From contig NW_025062475.1 in assembly GCF_000002995.4 (NCBI RefSeq), positions 10,172,187 to 10,236,186 of the forward strand: DNA of 64,000 bases, written 5' to 3'. Of this stretch, positions 23,553-36,570 are shown in pieces. Under the pieces are notes generated by a model, which was given only the letters and a program-made list of their open reading frames with translations, had not been told where the DNA came from and did no database searches. The first letter of the stretch is position 1; every line of letters begins with the position of its first letter. Both the position numbers and the translations under genes were made by a program. Source of the stretch: Brugia malayi (lineage: Eukaryota > Nematoda > Chromadorea > Rhabditida > Onchocercidae).

Positions 23553-26500
23553 ATGAGAAATGGAGTTGTCGGGATACGTGGACGTTTACGCAGACGATGT
23601 ACGGCATCCTTGAACGACAGTCAAATCTGTCCCAGCGAAGAGGAAGCACCAATCATCAAAAAAGGTTTACTTCCATTATATTAACTGATTAAAATGCAGG
23701 TATAGCTATCAAATATTGAACGTATGGATACTTTAGCTAAAAAATCTCTTTGATCTATTTGGAATAAGGTTCTTGTAACTATTAGAAAAGTTTAGGCTGA
23801 AGCTTATAAAGACATTCAGAAAAGGCGGGGATCTTCGTCACAGTTTATTTGCTTTGTCTGAAATCTTTTTCTATGAGTTGGTTGTGAATTATGGAATTTC
23901 ATTTCCATTTTATGTTATAAACGGCATTTCATATTGTTAACTGATACGTAGACTTTAGGGTGTCTCATGAAATAATAAGTTTCACTTCGTATTTTAAATT
24001 TCTTATTCAGTTTTTTTTTTTTTTTTTTTTGCAATTAACCAATTTTTAGATGTTAATAGAGCAGTCATTCCTCATCGTTTACCACGTGTTTCTCGAAATG
24101 AAGCTGTTGGAGATGTGGACAGTTTTTCTCAACGTCACGATTTTTCTACGGGTTCGTTTATAACTCAAAATCTGTTATCAGCCTGCTTTTTGTTTTCATG
24201 AAATTCATTACTGTAAGGAATATAATTGCAGATGGGTTCCTGTATTTTTGAATTTTTAATAGACAGTTTGCACTAATTCTTGGTTTCATATATTGTTGGA
24301 TAGTATTAAGATTTTTTAAGCCTTTTGGGAAAGTAGGAGTTTATTATTATTGGCTGTGTATGCTGATGTGTCTTTAACATTTCTGTAGTTTTTCAGACTT
24401 TACAAAAGATAAGGATGATTCGGATGGTGGACAGTATTTGGCAAAGCGGAAATTTTATATCGTTGCTGATGGTGAGTGAATAAAAGAAAGCGAATATTTT
24501 TGTTTGAAAATCTAATTGAAAGTGCTTGCTGCCAATTTTTTCCCCAAATATCCTTTATTTCATTTTAATTTCTTTCCAATGTTTTGTGCATGTCTTTTAG
24601 GCGGAGTCCCATCAGAATTATACAGAACGGATTTATTACATAGAATGAAACAAGAAGAGGATAGCGATGCATCATCGGATGATGAGACAGTATTTGTATC
24701 AATGAGTGATCGTTGGAAAGAGGAATGGAATCATGGTGTGCAGGTAATATATTTTTGTCTTTCTAATATCTTTTTGTTATTTTGTATCAGAATTTCGAAT
24801 TTTATTGACCTAAATAGTGATGTAATCTAGGTTCCACTGTCTAAAAAGTTGCCAGATTTTGTCGTTCACCAATCTCCATGCTCCTCCTCTGTCGTTTCAC
24901 GGACACAGCCGCGAGTTTCTTTCGAAAGGTGATTTTCTTACTTACTTTAAGGAATCTGCATAGCGATTTTTTAATTGCTTTAATTCTTAGTTTTTTATTT
25001 CTTCATGCACGTTTGATTTTTGAAGGCATGATTCACTGATCGCAGTTCATGACCGTCGGTATATTGGTGATAAACATAGACGTGTAGTTATGCCGAAATT
25101 ACGTAATTACCAACCAGATCGACTTGATCGTGCATTTTTATGCAAATTAAATGAAAAACGCATCGCTGTTGGATTGCCATCAATCAGTGAAAAGGTATTC
25201 GGCGAAGTTATGGATAAATTGGAAGTTTCTTGCTGTCAGGTATTGCTTTTATTATTATTTTCTTCCATCACTTTTATAATTTATTTGGTTAGGATTTAAA
25301 GACTTTTTAGTTTCCTGGATGCAAAATTTCTTAAATCGTGTTGGCTGAATGTCAGATGAGTTTCTAACATGTATCTAAACATTGCAGGCAATACATAGCG
25401 ATCTCTTGTCACTTATTGCTTCTCCCATAGCTTCCGCAGATGCAGAATTTGATGAAAATGTTTGCTGTGATATATGTCGTCAGGTCTGTTCGGTTGTATT
25501 TTTCGGCTTTTGATTTTAGAGAAAGTTGATGATTAGTCTGTTAACCAGAAGCATGAATCTCACTCAAATCTCTTTCTATATCAAGCACATATTTGTTTCA
25601 CAGAAGACCGACGGCGTCGATGTTTTGTTTTTTTAAATGTCTGTTTGGTATTATTATTTTACTACAAACCAATAAAAAAGCCAGAGTTTTTATTTCTCAT
25701 TTATAATGTATAAAGTAATTCGTTATTAATTAGGAAAAATGGTAATTACTTTAAGGTGAAATTTTTCAGCCGGACTGTGAAGAAGATGATAAAATTATAT
25801 TCTGTGATGGTTGTAATGTTGGTGTACATCAGTCCTGTTACGGACTCGATTCCGTCCCATCAGATGAATGGCTTTGTCAGAAATGCATGCTTCTGGGCTA
25901 CAATGTATAGTTTTTCACTACTTGATCTCAGTTAGAATTTCTAGATGAAAATAACATTATTTAAGCGTGAGAGATATCTGTGAACGTATACTGCCATAGT
26001 TACGCTGATGGACAAGTTTTATTGTTACCACTTTATCGTCTCGAGATTTTGAACCTTTCGAATTTTATTAAAATTTTCAAGGCTCTTCCTCAGTGCGTGC
26101 TATGCCCACTTACTGGTGGGGCAATGAAGTGCACAAGGGAAGGTGATGTATGGGCACATGTTGTTTGCGCACTTTGGATATATGAAGTGCGTTTCGCGGA
26201 TGTTGTTCATCGTGAACCAATTGCAAATATTTGTGATATTCCTTATGGACGGTGGAAGCTTCGGTACAATCATTTTTATGTTCCCCTAAGTCAATGAAGG
26301 CTTCATAAGCAGAAAAAAAAGAAACCAATATTAGCTCGTATTATAGATTCTATGATATCATTTTTTATTGTTGGCATGTTTCTAGTTGAGCATAGGCTTC
26401 CCATGTGAATTTCTATGTGTGTTTCAAATGTAAGTTTTATAATTTAACTCACTGCTCTTCATTTCAACGTAATGCAGATGTTCAGTATGTGGTACAAAAC

Positions 26501-28160
26501 AAGGAGCTTGTATTCAGTGTTCTATGGAAACATGTACAACTGCTTTTCATGTATGCTGTGCACTTCGTAGTGGACAGGTGAGCAAACTATAGATTTGAAC
26601 AGACCTAAGGAATTGTAAATATCTATGCATATTTACTATAATGAATATGTGTATAAATGGATGAGTTAAACATTGAAATGTCTTGCCTTATGATCAACAA
26701 TGTGGTTGGTACAGTTATTTTCGGAGCATATCGCATAACAATTTTATTTAAAAGAAAAGGAAAATTCCTTGCTTTTTTAAATGTTATTTTGCTCACTAGA
26801 AAATTCTCGTATCATGTATTATGCTTTCTCCTATTTTTTGCTGTAGGACAGTTTCCTCCGGTATTAAATTTTTTATTTAATATTAAAAAAAAATTCTTTT
26901 ATGTCAGATAATGCATATAGAGCATGATAGCGATGATGGCAACGCTGACAACAATGATGATGATAATGTTCGTATGGTTAGCTTCTGCAGGCAGCATTCA
27001 ATAGAGAAAATGTTTCATTCCAACTTGAAATTCTGCAACCCAGATGCCCTTTGTACAACTGCATTAACGGTATTGTTTAAAAATAATTTACTGGTTTGAT
27101 TTCCCTAGTAATTTTTTATTACATTTTATTTAGATATGGATTGATTTTAATGTAATTGCAAAATTCCAGCTACAAGAAATGGAGCGCATATTTTTCTTAT
27201 ATGTAACTGTGGAAGGTATTGCTGGCATGCTGTCGCTTAGCGAAGATGTGGTTTCGGACATTTACGAATACTGGAAATTGCGTCGCATTGATAATGGATA
27301 CAAAGCATTGCTGAACGATAAATCGGAGGTTGAGCGACAAATAGCTCTTCGCCTACGGTCATCCCCCTTTGCTGTTCTTCCCGGTAGACAACGGAACGAA
27401 GCGGTAGTACGGCAGAATTTGGAAAAGGTCAATATTACGTTCGAACTTTTCAGCACTTAATAAAAAACTGGAGTCAATTCCATTTATATTCTCTGCACTT
27501 TATTTTCTATAACATGGGAGTTGTATAACTTTTGTAGAATGTATCAATGGTCATTAATCAATTGCTTCCTTATTGTAACATATACGCCCTATGGTTTTAC
27601 TTATCTGCGAGTGATTGTTGTAATCTGCAATATGCTACTGTAGTAGTTTACTGTTATGTTATCCAGATCGAGTGACATATTAAGGAGTATATTAGTGACC
27701 TACACTGCAATGCTGGATGATATTGCTATGTTCATTATAGGCGCGCAATTTATGTTATATGGTAGAAAAACGAGAGAAGACCAAATTATCTGCATTGCAA
27801 TGCTGGATCGATACATACAAATGTGTTTATCAGATGTTAACTGAAAAAAATGTTCCTTATAGCAACAGAGTCTTAAAACGACTCATTCATGCGGTGAGTT
27901 CAATGCAGCAAACATTATTAGACGCAGGTGATATTGCCACTTCACTTGGAAGTTCTCTTGTTTCATCGCCATCGAAGTTGCTGAGGTCACCATCTCCTCC
28001 TCGGAAACATCTGTCAGTGGGCAATCGCCTTCGTGAAAGGAATGGATTGTCGCATCATTTACGAAAACATGCTATGCAGAAAGTTCTTTTCACTGCAGAC
28101 ACATTTATTAAAAATTCTCAGAAATCGTTTGCATCGGGTCATTATAGTTTGCGGGCATAA
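23553..28160 (+). CDS. JADE-family double-PHD protein (HBO1 acetyltransferase scaffold)
   Basis: Exons 23553-23664, 24050-24151, 24397-24471, 24601-24743, 24831-24928, 25026-25239, 25388-25483, 25770-25904, 26082-26263, 26478-26577, 26908-27069, 27170-27427 and 27741-28160 give 698 residues. Order of parts: [11 protein letters not shown] and WKEEW..GVQVPLS (the JADE N-terminal segment), then a C4HC3 PHD finger (~275-322, CCDIC...[14 protein letters not shown]...WLCQKC). An extended PHD follows (~330-430, C..C...GGAMK...[10 protein letters not shown]...C..C....GACIQC...FHVCCA). Next come [16 protein letters not shown] and [17 protein letters not shown] proteins hold the HBO1 histone acetyltransferase complex and read histone H3 tails. 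The 5' end is the least certain part. An alternative last exon may exist (donor 27894, acceptor 28270). Confidence 0.87.
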
Positions 28161-28279
28161 TTTAAACGATATTCTTGTTCGTTATTTTTCCATTTTGTTT
28201 AAATCTTTCTTTTGTGGATTTTTGATGATCGAAATTGTATTGTCTTGCGATTTTTTTTTTTCATTTTTAGTCCAGCTGG

Positions 28280-28756
28280 CATTTCCTGTGATGTGAAGAT
28301 ACGAAAGCTTCTTCTTAGGTATTAGTATGACGGAGAGTCTAAACACATTTTATTACAAAATTGCGGTTTTAGAACAAAAAATTATTCATTTTCATGAATA
28401 TAATAATTCTTCTGCTTTCACTTAAAAGTTCTGAATCGGAATAAATATTTTTTTTAAATTTTCTGTTATTCAAAGCTGAAGCGATGATAATACATTTGAA
28501 AGTTACTTTTCCAAAATCCTTTTCAATAGCAGCCGTAATTGCTTACTGAGAAGTTTAAAAAAAAATGTTAGAAATTAAACTACAAACATTCGAGTATTTT
28601 CGGCATTATGATGCAATGATTTTCAATTCCTATATATAGTCAGTAGCACTTGAAAACGTAATTCTAAATTTGAATTATAATTAACATTTCCTGTGATGTG
28701 AAGATACGAATGTCAATAGTATTGACAATCGTATTGAGTATTGACAAATATTGACA
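28280..28756. repeat. 26-bp direct repeat and TATTGACA cluster
   Basis: Positions 28280-28305 and 28685-28710 are identical over 26 bases (CATTTCCTGTG through GATACGAA). Directly after the second copy is the palindrome TGTCAATA-G-TATTGACA (28711-28727), followed by TATTGACA at 28739 and 28749. Confidence 0.9.
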
Positions 28757-30300
28757 GTCGAAGTCATAATGATACCATACCATATCACAGATACTGCTGT
28801 ATTCCAATGACAATCAAAATTTAGTTGCAGAAGATATTTTAATACTTCAAGTATTAGAAATATTCAATGCATGAGAGAAGAGAAGGAAAAATAGAGTAAA
28901 CCATAACACTTATTTTCCTTATTTACTCATTTTTATATGCGACGATTACATTAACGAAATTAAAAATTCTCTGGTTAAAATAATTTCAACTTCATATTAT
29001 TAAGAGAATTAGAAATTCCATGGTTAAAATTCAATTTGGCAGTCAAGTAAGTAATATCTCTGAAATCGGAACATACAATAAATGTCAATATATCCCTGAA
29101 TTCGAAGCATCCGAAGACATTTTTCTTTGGTGATTTTTTTCTTGAACAACAATCAAGGATTTGGATAGAGTTTTAATAATTTTCAGAAAGTGGCATAAGT
29201 TTCTAATGACGGCGAAATAATTTCTTTGCTCAGTTAAAGTAATTGATCAAGTAATATTCAAACTGAATTCGAAAACAATAATATTTGGTAGAACATATGT
29301 GCGAACTTTTTTCGATTCAGTATTTCGGTGTTTTATAAATTCGATGTTTTATTTGATGTTTATGGGTTATAACTTTATTAACTGCAAATTATTAGTGTGA
29401 TTTTCTTTTCTTCTTAGTTAAATGAATGATGAAAGCATTACTTTTGTAGATGAATGCCACATTACATAATATTCAGAATACCAATTTTTATGGCTAAACA
29501 TTTCGAGCGGTAAAATATTTCCAATTTACAAAATATTTTATAAAATTATAATTTATTTTGTTGAAACAAAACAATCATTCATTGTAAATAGGAACTTGAA
29601 TCAGCACTATATGCACTGCATTTTGCTTGGTCCCTTTGAATAAACAGAAAACACGGAACAAACATTTGACGATACTTTTTTCCTCCATTATTTTTGAAAT
29701 TTGAAAATTGATTCAGTTTCCTCCTTTTTTAGTTTTAGTTTTAGATATGTGTATACCACATCTCTACAATAACCTTAATAAGCAATAAGAAAAAACGTTT
29801 TTGCTAAGATTTCTAAAGTCCGAAAATTTCAAAAATCTAATTGCTAAAATATAAATTATATATCTATATATATTATATAGATATAAATGATATATATTTA
29901 TATTCATTTACTTTTAAACATTTTTGTCTAAATGATACCGTTTGAATTTTATTTATTCCTTAAAATATCCAAAACAAATTTTCAGACACTTTATATTTAT
30001 AATTAGCAGTAGCAAACAAATTTGATATCGCTGAAACAGTATATAATTTATCATGAAGAGTTAATAAATTATTTACATTTCAAAAATTTGATAATTTAAA
30101 TAAAAGAAAAGACGACAAATTGTTAAAAAGGAATAAAAAAGTTTGAAAAAAAAAGGAACTTTCACTTTTTAGCTTTTCTTTCGAAATTTTATACTAAAAA
30201 TAAATTTTCATTTTTAAAGTTTGATTTAAGTTTTCCAAGAATTTTTTACGCGTTAATAGAACAAATTTCAATAAAAATTACCACCGTTACTGCACTGTTA

Positions 30301-30517
30301 ATCACCACTGACCACTTGCTGATTGCCATTGATCACCACTGACCACTTGCTGATCGCAACTGATCACTACTGATCACTTGCTGATCGCCGCTGATCACCA
30401 CTGACCACTTGCTGACCGCCACTGATCACCACTGACCACTTGCTGATTGCCATTGATCACCACTGACCACTTGCTGACCGCCACTGATCACTACTGACCA
30501 CTTGCTGATTGTCATTG
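30301..30517. repeat. 31-bp minisatellite, seven copies
   Basis: Exactly seven 31-bp units fill the interval. They are built on ATCACCACTGACCACTTGCTG plus a variable tail such as ATTGCCATTG or ACCGCCACTG. Two tail types recur, suggesting higher-order duplication. The GC content is well above the surroundings. Confidence 0.95.
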
Positions 30518-32548
30518 ACTTCCACTTCGACCGTTTTTGGAAATTTTTGTCAATGAAAGCTGAGGCAATTAAATTGCTTACATTAATTGTTTGCTGATAT
30601 TATCTATATATCAATTAAAAGTTATTTTGGTGCAATTAAATGATGTAAACATATGTTATTGAAACATTGAAAGATTAAATTACTTTTGTAAACAAAAATT
30701 ATTTTCAAATTTAATAAGAAAAAAAATTTAATACCAATTTGATTATGCGTTCTCTTCCATTATGCCTAAGCGATCGAAGAATTAATAAAACAAAAACAAA
30801 TGGAGAACACAGTTATAATAGAATTTGTTTAGGAAAAAGAAATTTTTTTTAAAGTTTTTGCTTATTTTACAAATGCCTGTTTGTCATTTCTAAACATTTT
30901 TTTCTCTCATTTTAATATTTTAAAACTTAATATTTCAATAAAATTTTAATAAATTAAACAAATTTCTCAATTTCAATGATTGTTTCTTTTTATTTTCTCT
31001 GTAGGAATTATTTTTCTAATTGTGGAAATGATTAATTGATGTAGCAAATTAATGATAATTTATTGTATATATGATAATATATATGGAAATCATCAAAAAA
31101 ATAACCATCAATTACATTTCATACAGTTTGTTTAACACATTAATTTTCATTTGTTAATTGTTTTTCTGATTTTTTTAAGATCATTTTTAAATAAAGATTC
31201 TAAAAAAAAATTCACAAACGAGCAAATTATTTCAATTATTTTATTGTTTTTTCAACAAAAAAACGATTAAATTTTGGGCGATAATGTAAAGTTTGAATTA
31301 TAAATCACTTTTCTGCTAATGTGATTGTTTTATGATGTCATCCGATCGGAATTGTATTCTGTTCAATCTAAATTAATAATTCATTTCTTCAAAACAATTA
31401 TTGCACCGCTATTATTGCTAATTACTACACTGCAAAATATGCGTCATATGATTGTTGACATACTTAGGCGTTGACATACTTTTACCGCTGTCATACTTTG
31501 ACCAATTTGTGACATCAAAGAGCAGATCGTATAAATATAAACAATAACTTAAGATTAAAAAAAATCTTTTTTTGAAAATTTTGATCAATTTAAAATTGAA
31601 TGATACTTAGATTATAAGTAAAAGATTTTTTCTCTTAGCATTAACAATAATAATAAAAGTTACCACAGTTAAGCATTATTATCCTCTGCATGACATATAG
31701 TTTATTCACATCACTGTTAGTCTTAACTTGTATTAATAAGTAAATTATGATATAAATAAATTAAATGTTTGATAAAAAAGAAGCTTAAGGAAGTAGAGAT
31801 AATTATAAATGCTTAATTGCAATAAAAATATAATTAGCAAAAAAAAAAAAACTCTCTAATTTGAGGCAATTCAAAGGAAATTATCAAAAAACTATTCTGT
31901 AATTTGTAGGTGACAAAGAGACGAAAATTATCAAAAAATATTTTTTATAATTTGTGAAATCAAAGAAAATGATTTCAGCAAAAACCTTTCCGAAATTAAT
32001 AACTTTACAAATTATTATTATTATTTTGTTTGGATAATTACAAATAATAGGAATAGCAATGAAAAAAATGCAAAATGTCGTTAATTGCGGAAAATTTTTC
32101 TCGCATCTGTTAAATCATAGATCATTTATTCATTATTAATTATATCACTAACAAATTTATTTAATTCCAAATATTTGTATGCGTGAAATACTACTTTAAT
32201 AAAATGAAATTTAATGAAAAATGAAAATCAAGAAAATAATTAAAGATACAAATAAAACATTACCTTTTTACCTAGCTAACCGCCCACTGTTTCTAACTCA
32301 CTTCTATTATAACGTAGTACAATTCTGTCATCATGACAACCATATGCTTTTTGAGTGCCATAAAAATGTTTTTCTTTTTTTTTTTTTTTCCTTATTACAT
32401 TTAAAAAAATTTCGTTGTTATTTTGTTGCAGTAATACAGAATTTATGGAAACATTTATTGTACGCAACCAATAAATTAGCAGTGGCTGTAGGCGAAATTC
32501 TATACACAAATTTTGCTGATTAAATTATTCGAAAAGTGAAAAAGTAGA

Positions 32549-34979
32549 ATGAAAATTCTAAAAGTGCTAGCAACTTCCATTATCACTCTGCTACAAGGCA
32601 TTCATTCGATTATTACAGGTAATTTATGTGTAAGGACTTTTTCTTTAAGTTGGACAATTATGAAGCAAAATTTTGCTGGAAATTTAATTTATCAGAAAAT
32701 CTGTTAAATTTAAAAGATGGCATTCTTAATTTGAAACTTAAAATTTACACGATAACACTAATGAATGTCTCATATTATTGTTTATTGGTGTAAAATTAGT
32801 AATTGTGAAATTTTGCCCTAACAAACAATAATATGAATTACTTTTTATTACTCCTTTGTTATTTTCTAACTTGGTCATATTTCGTTGAAATTGATTAAAA
32901 TTTTAAATTTGAATTAACATTCACTTTTCCATTTTGTTAATACTAACAAATGTACATTTTTATTTTCCATTACTTTCAAATTGCTTTTATCTAATTCACC
33001 TTTTTAAAACAACTAATCAAACTGACGAGTGATTTATTCTCCGAATTTGCGCTTCCAATTCCCGATCACTATTAATGAAGTAACCGCTATCTTCAAAATT
33101 TTATTTTCAAAAATTGGTTGATACAGTAAGGACATATGCGAAATTAAAAAAGTCGAAATAGCTGGGAAATAAAGTAAGCAATATTGTTAGCCTTTTCCGT
33201 CAATATTCATGAACTAAAAAAAAGAACGAAAAGTTTTCTGATTCATTAATTAAGGTTTCTGTTAAATCTGTGAAAAAGAAGCTAAATGCATTCTTTTTGT
33301 TCAGATGATTCATACCTTTAATTATGATATTATCAATATTTTATCGAATAATCGGGTAATTTAGCAAATGAAAAATGCTGAATTTTTATTCAATCCCCAT
33401 TTTATTCTGCAAATTATTATGGTTAAACTTTAATAGCTCATTTGATTATTAGATATATTTACAAAAAAAAAAAAAAAAACATTTTGTTGAGTAGTTGATA
33501 TTATCAGATAAGCAATCATTTCTTAAAAGAACAATTTTTTTCTAACTGCACAATTTCAATGGTATTTTTAAAATGATGATTGGTAGGTAACCTTTCATCC
33601 ATCCTATTAACAACCAAATTCAAAGTCATTTCCCGATCGAATTTTATGAGATTTTTCTATGGCCAGTTTTCAACTTTTGAAATGCTAACATACTGCCGCA
33701 TTCTTCCTTCTTTTAACCGAACTGAAATTAAATTCTATTAAAATTTCTTTTTCCAATTTTCAAGCAATTTTATATATTTACTAAATTTAGACAAATGAAT
33801 CTAATCCAACAGTGAACTAAATAATATTTTATGGATTTAAAGAAATAATTGAATATTCAATAAAATATGTTTTTATCCTCAAAAGAAACTTTTACTATTT
33901 ATTATTTCTGTAATCGTTATTTTGGCTGTGCATTTCTATTATTTCTATTATTATTCTGTGTAAGCTTTATCATATCTTTTATCAAATTGGTAACTCTTTA
34001 TCATGACACTTATCAAATTATATAGTTTCTTGACATATTTATCTATTCTAATTAAGAAATTAGATTTTGCTACGATTATCTTTTTGACTGATGAGAAATG
34101 ATATAATTTCGGATTTTAATCACCCATTCTATCATGCTATTCAAATGCATTTGATAATGAAGCTTAACCTTTTCAAAATAAAAGAATAGGATAAAAAAAC
34201 TTTCTTAGGCAAATTAAAAAAATTAAATTAAAAAATCTTTAAAATATAATTTTGGATTTTAAAACCGGATAAATTTAAAAGACCGGAAGGTATTAAAATC
34301 CGTCTCAAAATGTTACACATCATTCCAAACTATTATTTTGTAACAACAAACTTTTGTAATCATGCTAAGTGCATAAAAATTTTGAAGAAAGAAAGAGAAC
34401 AAAAATTAGAAATTCGGAAAGTAAAAAAAGTTGTCAGATTGTAATTTTTAGTTAAATAAATTATAAATAAATATGGCTTTAATATTACCAAATGACAATT
34501 ATAATTTTTAAATTTGATGATTGACTCAATTTTTACCACTAAGGCAAAGAGATTAGTTTGCCTACAGATTTGTTCAAAACTAAAAAGTTTTGGTTTGTCT
34601 AAAAATATTTCAGTTTCATTACCTTTTAGGTACTTCTTTTTCATTTTTTTCCTTATCTTTCTAATAAACGAAAGAACTTTAGGAATGAAACTGAAATATT
34701 TCTAGATGAAATATTTTTATTATTTTAATGAATTAAATAAAATCTTATAAAACAAAAATGTATAAAATTTTTTCAAATGTACGGGTTCATCAAATTACAG
34801 GGACAAAAGCAAAAGGACCAAGACGATCGCTTTCATTTGGAGAAAACGAGGAAAAATTAATGATAACTTGGGCTAACGATTCTAAGAACAAAAGTGATAA
34901 CAATATTGATAATAATAATAATAATATAGTGCATCGTACACGCATGCTTACAAGTTATCATGCATTTACTATTGGTTAA
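32549..34979 (+). CDS. Candidate small secreted / neuropeptide-like precursor
   Basis: Two exons, 32549-32618 and 34801-34979, join in phase (1 to 1) to give 82 residues; the intron is 2.2 kb. Exon 1 is a good signal peptide: MKILKVLATSIITLLQGIHS. Exon 2 encodes a basic, low-complexity peptide with RR after KAKGP, an N-rich run, and the C-terminus TR-MLTSYHAFTIG-stop. That ending could yield an amidated ...AFTI peptide after cleavage at the basic site. I know no family with this sequence. The evidence is the signal peptide, good splice sites and matching phase only, so it may be spurious or be missing middle exons. Confidence 0.4.
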
Positions 34980-35531
34980 ATTTGATGAGTTAACTCATTT
35001 AAAATGAGTTAATGGAAATGGATGCGTATTTCAATATTTAGTACTTTCGTCGTCATTGTTAGTGTCATGTATTTTCAAATTGAAATATGCTCTTTTATTA
35101 TCAACTTATCGTGTCGTATTTAATATAACGATTAATATTTGGTATAATAAACAATAATAAGACGAGTAATGTGAATATGTAAATGCAAGCAGATAATCAG
35201 ATCATATAATTGTCAAAAAAAGCCAACAGAAAAAATGTCAAAAATTTCTTTATCAGTATAAAATAAATCAACTGAACACTTATGATATTAAAATTCTTGG
35301 ACATTTACGACGAAATAGAAGACTAAATTAAAAAAAAGAAAAATTTTTTAGTATATTTCAGTAAAATGAATTTTAATTAGCAAAGTGCATAAATTAAAAT
35401 GTTGCATATTTTTTTCGTTTGCTTACTTAAATTATTGAATGAGTTTACTATAGATTTTCTTAATTTAATTTTCTTTAAAATTTTTTCAAAAATTTAGCAA
35501 ATGATATTTGGCATATATTGAAGAAGGCTTA

Positions 35532-35615
35532 GAACACAGGCATGTAAAGAGAGCAATTCCATGACAGTTGCAATATATGACTGTCAACAGATGGCTCTCT
35601 TTGTCGTCTGCGTTC
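35532..35615 (-). ncRNA. mir-281: miR-281 / miR-46 family microRNA precursor
   Basis: On the minus strand the sequence folds into a microRNA-like hairpin. The 5' arm at 35601-35580 starts AAGAGAGCCATC and ends TTGACAGT. The loop is CATATATTGCA-like. The 3' arm at 35566-35544 starts TGTCATGGAATTGCTCTCTT. AAGAGAGC pairs with GCTCTCTT and TGACAGT with ACTGTCA, and outer GAAC/GTTC bases extend the stem. From memory, the 3' arm matches insect miR-281-3p almost completely, and C. elegans miR-46/47 shares the seed GUCAUGG. The 5' arm also resembles miR-281-5p. Conservation of both arms plus the fold makes this a strong call. No host gene was seen. Confidence 0.9.
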
Positions 35616-36479
35616 ACCATTTCCATTGCTGAAAACGCTGAATTTAGGTAAGATACTGTAATACAGTAATCAATAAATGATGAAATATATTTGAAAATGA
35701 GAAAAAAGCAATGAGTAAAGAATGCATTGATTGAGTGGTAAATTAGCAGTAATTGTATCATATGGTAAACAATTTCATCTTATTCTTTTAATTAATTTAA
35801 ATAAAACTTTCGAGACTATTTCATTTCATTTGTTACGGTGAAATTTAATTATTAATTATGAAACAAAGAGTAGAATGATAGAATTTTGCAAATTAATTAA
35901 AAGCATAAAATATGGTGATTCATTCATTCATTAAAATTAATTAATGAAAATAACTGAAAATAATTAACATTATTATCAAAATGACGCATTACATATATAA
36001 AACACTTCTTACTCTTTTAAAATAATGAAATTTTTACATCGTTTATGTTTCTATTAAACAAATAAACAAAACATGGAAACTTCCATATATTTTACGTAAA
36101 TCTACCTAATTTGAAAACCTCTCATCAAGCTATTTAATTGAATTTGTGATTTTATAATGAAGAAAAAAGTGATAATTAACCGATTTCAAATTTGTGAAAT
36201 GTTCTTCTTGAGAAAGGTTGCATTCGTTTGTTTTCAGAAGAAAATAAATATTAATAAAATGAAATGATATTGAATGAAATTTTTGGAATTTATTACAATG
36301 CTAATGAAAAACAAAATGATAGAATGGGATAGAATAGGACAGAATTAGAAGAGAATAAGAAAAAATTAAAATGTGCATATGGTATGGAATGAAAATGGTA
36401 GTGGAAAAGAAGGAAGAAGAAAAAGATAAATAATAAATTTAATGCAATTTATTGGAATTTATCATGAAATCATTAGTAG

Positions 36480-36570
36480 AATATAATATAATATAATGCG
36501 ATAGAATAGAAGAGAATAAATAAAATGGAATAGAATAGAATAAATAAAATGGAATAGAATTAGAATATAT
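36480..36570. repeat. Imperfect GAATA/GAATAAATAAAATGG repeats
   Basis: GAATAAATAAAATGGAATAG occurs twice amid many AGAATA units. Related GATAGAATGGGATAG sequence precedes it near 36320. Confidence 0.8.

Larger units (their letters stand above)
28161..32548. other. Gene-poor intergenic region downstream of the JADE gene
   Basis: Very AT-rich with no supported exon. It holds a likely JADE poly(A) signal at 28440-28445, the repeats at 28280-28756, a TA-rich near-palindrome near 29860-29900, the 31-bp minisatellite at 30301-30517 and repeated GTTGACATACTT at 31454 and 31470. ORFs around 32221-32523 look like chance. Confidence 0.6.

Noticed and set aside
29624..29645. TTGGTCCC resembling the start of miR-133
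   Set aside because: The rest of the mature sequence differs and no complementary 5' arm is present.
32221..32523. Overlapping ORFs on both strands just before the small secreted gene
   Set aside because: Low-complexity AT-rich translation, no splice support and no recognisable domain.
35486..35761. Minus-strand ORF of 91 codons, including MEMVNADDKES after a TTTTCAG
   Set aside because: The interval is explained by the microRNA hairpin, and no coding similarity or neighbouring exons were found.
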